Shown here one piece after another: positions 62,452-64,000 of a stretch of DNA of 64,000 nt. Location of the stretch: assembly GCF_019583405.1 (NCBI RefSeq), contig NZ_SZUU01000003.1, forward strand, positions 124,001 through 188,000. The letters are read 5' to 3'. This DNA comes from Bacteroides fragilis (GTDB lineage Bacteria > Bacteroidota > Bacteroidia > Bacteroidales > Bacteroidaceae). The notes under the pieces are model-generated. The model did no database searches. It was not told where the DNA came from and saw only the letters and a list, made by a program, of their open reading frames with translations. The position numbers and the translations under genes were made by a program. Position 1 is the stretch's first letter; each line of letters opens with the position of its first letter.

Positions 62452-63567
62452 ATGGAACTACTCTTTTGTATTGTAACCGTTATTACCGCTCTGCTGGTTT
62501 TTATAATTATTCGTTCGAGTAAAAGCCAGGAAGGATATAAGCGATGGAAGGCCGGTAACTATGTCAGCGACACCCCTTATGCTAAAGAAAAGAAAACAAG
62601 TGCTTTGTTTCCCAGAAGTCTTTTTGGTAAGGATGCTAATTTTTTTGGTGCAAAGCGATTCAAAGCTGAAGCTGTCAGTTGGTGTGCCAATCTGCTTGCG
62701 GTCGAAGAAGACGCGTTGAGAGAGGTGCTGGATTATGTTCCGAGGCAATATAAGCTATTCTATATAAGGAAGAGAAGCGGGGGATTTCGGGCCATTACAG
62801 CTCCGGAAGATAAGTTACGAGTCATGCAGCAGACCATTTACCAACGCATCTTATTACTGGCCCATGTGCATCCTGCCGTTACCGGGTTTTGTCCGGGTAA
62901 GTCAGTGGCTGATAATGCCCAGGCACATCTGGGACGAAAAAACGTATTAAAAGTAGATATCCATGACTTTTTCCCTTCCATCCGTTCGCCCAAAGTAAGG
63001 GCGGCATTCAGGGAGATGGGATACTCTGGCCCTATTGCGAAAGTACTGGGAGAGCTCTGTTGCTGCTATAAATGTCTTCCGCAAGGAGCACCTACAAGTC
63101 CGGCTCTCAGCAATATCATAGCCTATCCGATGGATAAAAAAATGATGGCGTTAGCCGATGAATATGGACTGGTTTATACGAGATATGCCGATGATCTTAC
63201 ATTTTCGGGAGATTATTTGCCGAAAGATGAAGTATTGGCACGAATTCACGGGATTGTCCGGGAAGAAGGCTTCACGATAAATGCAAAAAAGACACGCTTC
63301 TTGTCTGAATATAAACGTAAGATTATTACGGGAGTATCGGTTAGTTCGGGTGAGAAGATGACTATACCTAAAGTGAAAAAGAGAGAAATTCGTAAGAATG
63401 TGCACTACGTCCTGACAAAAGGGCTGGTAGGACATCAGGAACATATAGGGTCTACCGATCCCGTTTATCTGAAGCGTTTATTGGGTAATCTTTGCTACTG
63501 GCGTTCCATAGAGCCGGATAACCGATATGTATCTGATTCTATCACGGCTTTGAAGAGATTAATGTGA
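62452..63567 (+). CDS. retron reverse transcriptase with N-terminal membrane helix
   Basis: The 371-residue protein has one hydrophobic helix at residues 3-20 (LLFCIVTVITALLVFIII), a linker, and a reverse transcriptase domain from about residue 75. Motifs: catalytic Asp in LKVDIHDFFPSI (D169), LPQGAPTSPALSN (209-221), the active site YTRYADDLTFSG (242-253, YADD 245-248), INAKKTR (276-282), and ITG (292-294), matching the retron VTG motif. The pattern closely follows retron Eco1 (Ec86), e.g. DLEDFFPSL and YTRYADDLTLS there. It should copy the msd part of the ncRNA just upstream into msDNA. No separate effector gene adjoins it; the membrane helix may anchor it or take that role. Confidence 0.92.
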   Translation: MELLFCIVTVITALLVFIIIRSSKSQEGYKRWKAGNYVSDTPYAKEKKTSALFPRSLFGKDANFFGAKRFKAEAVSWCANLLAVEEDALREVLDYVPRQYKLFYIRKRSGGFRAITAPEDKLRVMQQTIYQRILLLAHVHPAVTGFCPGKSVADNAQAHLGRKNVLKVDIHDFFPSIRSPKVRAAFREMGYSGPIAKVLGELCCCYKCLPQGAPTSPALSNIIAYPMDKKMMALADEYGLVYTRYADDLTFSGDYLPKDEVLARIHGIVREEGFTINAKKTRFLSEYKRKIITGVSVSSGEKMTIPKVKKREIRKNVHYVLTKGLVGHQEHIGSTDPVYLKRLLGNLCYWRSIEPDNRYVSDSITALKRLM

Positions 63568-63634
63568 GGGATGTCGATTGTAGTTCCTTTTGATATTTTT
63601 TTCGCTATTCTTTTCTAATTCAAGAAAATAGTTC

Positions 63635-63642
63635 TATCTTTG
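63635..63642 (+). promoter_or_regulatory. rpsA -7 box
   Basis: TATCTTTG matches the consensus, 67 bases before the rpsA start. No good -33 element is visible. Confidence 0.5.
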
Positions 63643-63666
63643 CGCCCGATTTATATAATCAATATA

Positions 63667-63702
63667 ATGTCTTATTTAATTAAAGAATTACTAAACAATT
63701 AA
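63667..63702 (+). CDS. possible 11-codon leader peptide before rpsA
   Basis: ATG at 63667 opens a frame of 11 codons (MSYLIKELLNN) that stops 6 bases before the rpsA ATG. It lies within the rpsA leader. It could be chance, or could couple translation to rpsA. Low confidence. Confidence 0.25.
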   Translation: MSYLIKELLNN

Positions 63703-63708
63703 TTATTA

Positions 63709-64000
63709 ATGGAAAACTTAAAGAACGTTGCTCCTATTGAAGACTTCAACTGGGATGCGTATGAAAACGGCGAGAGCTTCGCTGGTGCCAGCCACGAAGA
63801 ACTCGAAAAAGCTTACGACGGTACGCTTAACAAAGTAAATGACCGTGAGGTTGTTGACGGAACTGTAATCGCAATGAACAAACGTGAAGTTGTTGTGAAC
63901 ATCGGTTACAAATCAGACGGTATCATTCCTTTGAATGAATTCCGCTACAATCCTGATTTGAAAGTAGGTGATACTGTTGAAGTATACATCGAAAATCAGG
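63709..64000 (+). CDS. rpsA: 30S ribosomal protein S1, start only
   Basis: The first 97 codons are present: MENLKNVAPIEDFNWDAYEN, then REVVDGTVIAMNKREVVVNI and KSDGIIPLNEFRYN, which is the first S1 (OB-fold) repeat of a Bacteroidetes ribosomal protein S1. The gene runs off the end of the window. S1 binds mRNA at the ribosome platform and helps start translation. It follows the retron by 141 bases. Confidence 0.95.
   Translation, partial: MENLKNVAPIEDFNWDAYENGESFAGASHEELEKAYDGTLNKVNDREVVDGTVIAMNKREVVVNIGYKSDGIIPLNEFRYNPDLKVGDTVEVYIENQ

Noticed and set aside
62452..63567. Diversity-generating retroelement or group II intron reverse transcriptase
   Set aside because: No maturase or endonuclease domain, no template/variable repeat pair or Avd gene is visible, and a1/a2 arms with an msr-msd-like RNA fit a retron much better.
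1..64000. Prophage, integrative element or capsule locus
   Set aside because: No integrase, phage structural genes, transfer genes or glycan-assembly cluster is seen; most genes are core housekeeping or envelope genes.

Overview
The window looks like chromosomal DNA of a Bacteroides species, most likely Bacteroides fragilis or a close relative. The reasons are Bacteroides-type promoters (TTTG, a 19-21 base gap, then TAnnTTTG) before most operons, weak Shine-Dalgarno sites, and Bacteroidetes-only families (DUF4270, DUF4836, DUF5686, DUF5687, DUF5063, FecR with a DUF4974-type end, glutamine synthetase III). The species is inferred from gene content and style, not from a search.

Layout. 1-5.6 kb (minus): AsmA-like protein, PIF1-type helicase with TPR tail, HAD phosphatase. 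5.7-8.2 kb (plus): two PLP enzymes of sulfur amino acid metabolism. 8.2-10.6 kb (plus): an ECF sigma / FecR pair followed only by a lone STN domain. 10.7-12.8 kb: Crp/Fnr regulator, MarC, rhomboid. 12.9-17.6 kb (plus): a three-gene glycogen operon (debranching enzyme, GT4 synthase, GH57 hydrolase). 18.0-20.4 kb (minus): DUF4270 lipoprotein and a half-length GT5 glycogen synthase. 20.6-21.8 kb (plus): panC-panD. 22-27.8 kb (minus): NfnA-NfnB-like fusion oxidoreductase, sugar MFS transporter, serS, rpmA, rplU. 28.6-38.1 kb (minus): HAD, NlpC/P60, ABC transporter, M16 protease, kdsA, lipid kinase, miaA. 38.4-44.3 kb (minus): one operon from an MFS nucleoside transporter to an ABC permease, including rsmE. 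44.3-47.1 kb: a decaying stretch with a broken IS5-type transposase, a broken beta-propeller lipoprotein, palindromes and a small RNA. 47.1-49.6 kb (minus): RlmI-like methyltransferase, RNase D-like exonuclease, DUF5063. 49.7-53.9 kb (plus): ftsK, a LolA-like gene, trxB. 54-59.8 kb (minus): GH20 hexosaminidase, second Crp/Fnr, glnN. 60-64 kb (plus): DUF5686 protein, a retron (ncRNA plus reverse transcriptase), and the start of rpsA.

The most striking item is the retron at 62261-63567. A consensus promoter leads into a roughly 120-base transcript whose ends pair perfectly over 13 bp (a1/a2). It carries a TTAGC branch-site motif, a short msr hairpin and an AT-rich msd hairpin, and is followed at once by a YADD reverse transcriptase resembling that of retron Eco1 (Ec86). 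The reverse transcriptase has an N-terminal transmembrane helix and there is no separate effector gene: rpsA follows directly.

The spacers hold several more unexplained structures: three arrays with an exact 22-bp period (28.3, 37.1 and 45.0 kb), a two-copy promoter/small RNA/terminator cassette (38.3 kb plus, 47.0 kb minus), dispersed palindromes built around CCACAGA or ACACAGAG, and a duplicated operator-like element upstream of glnN.
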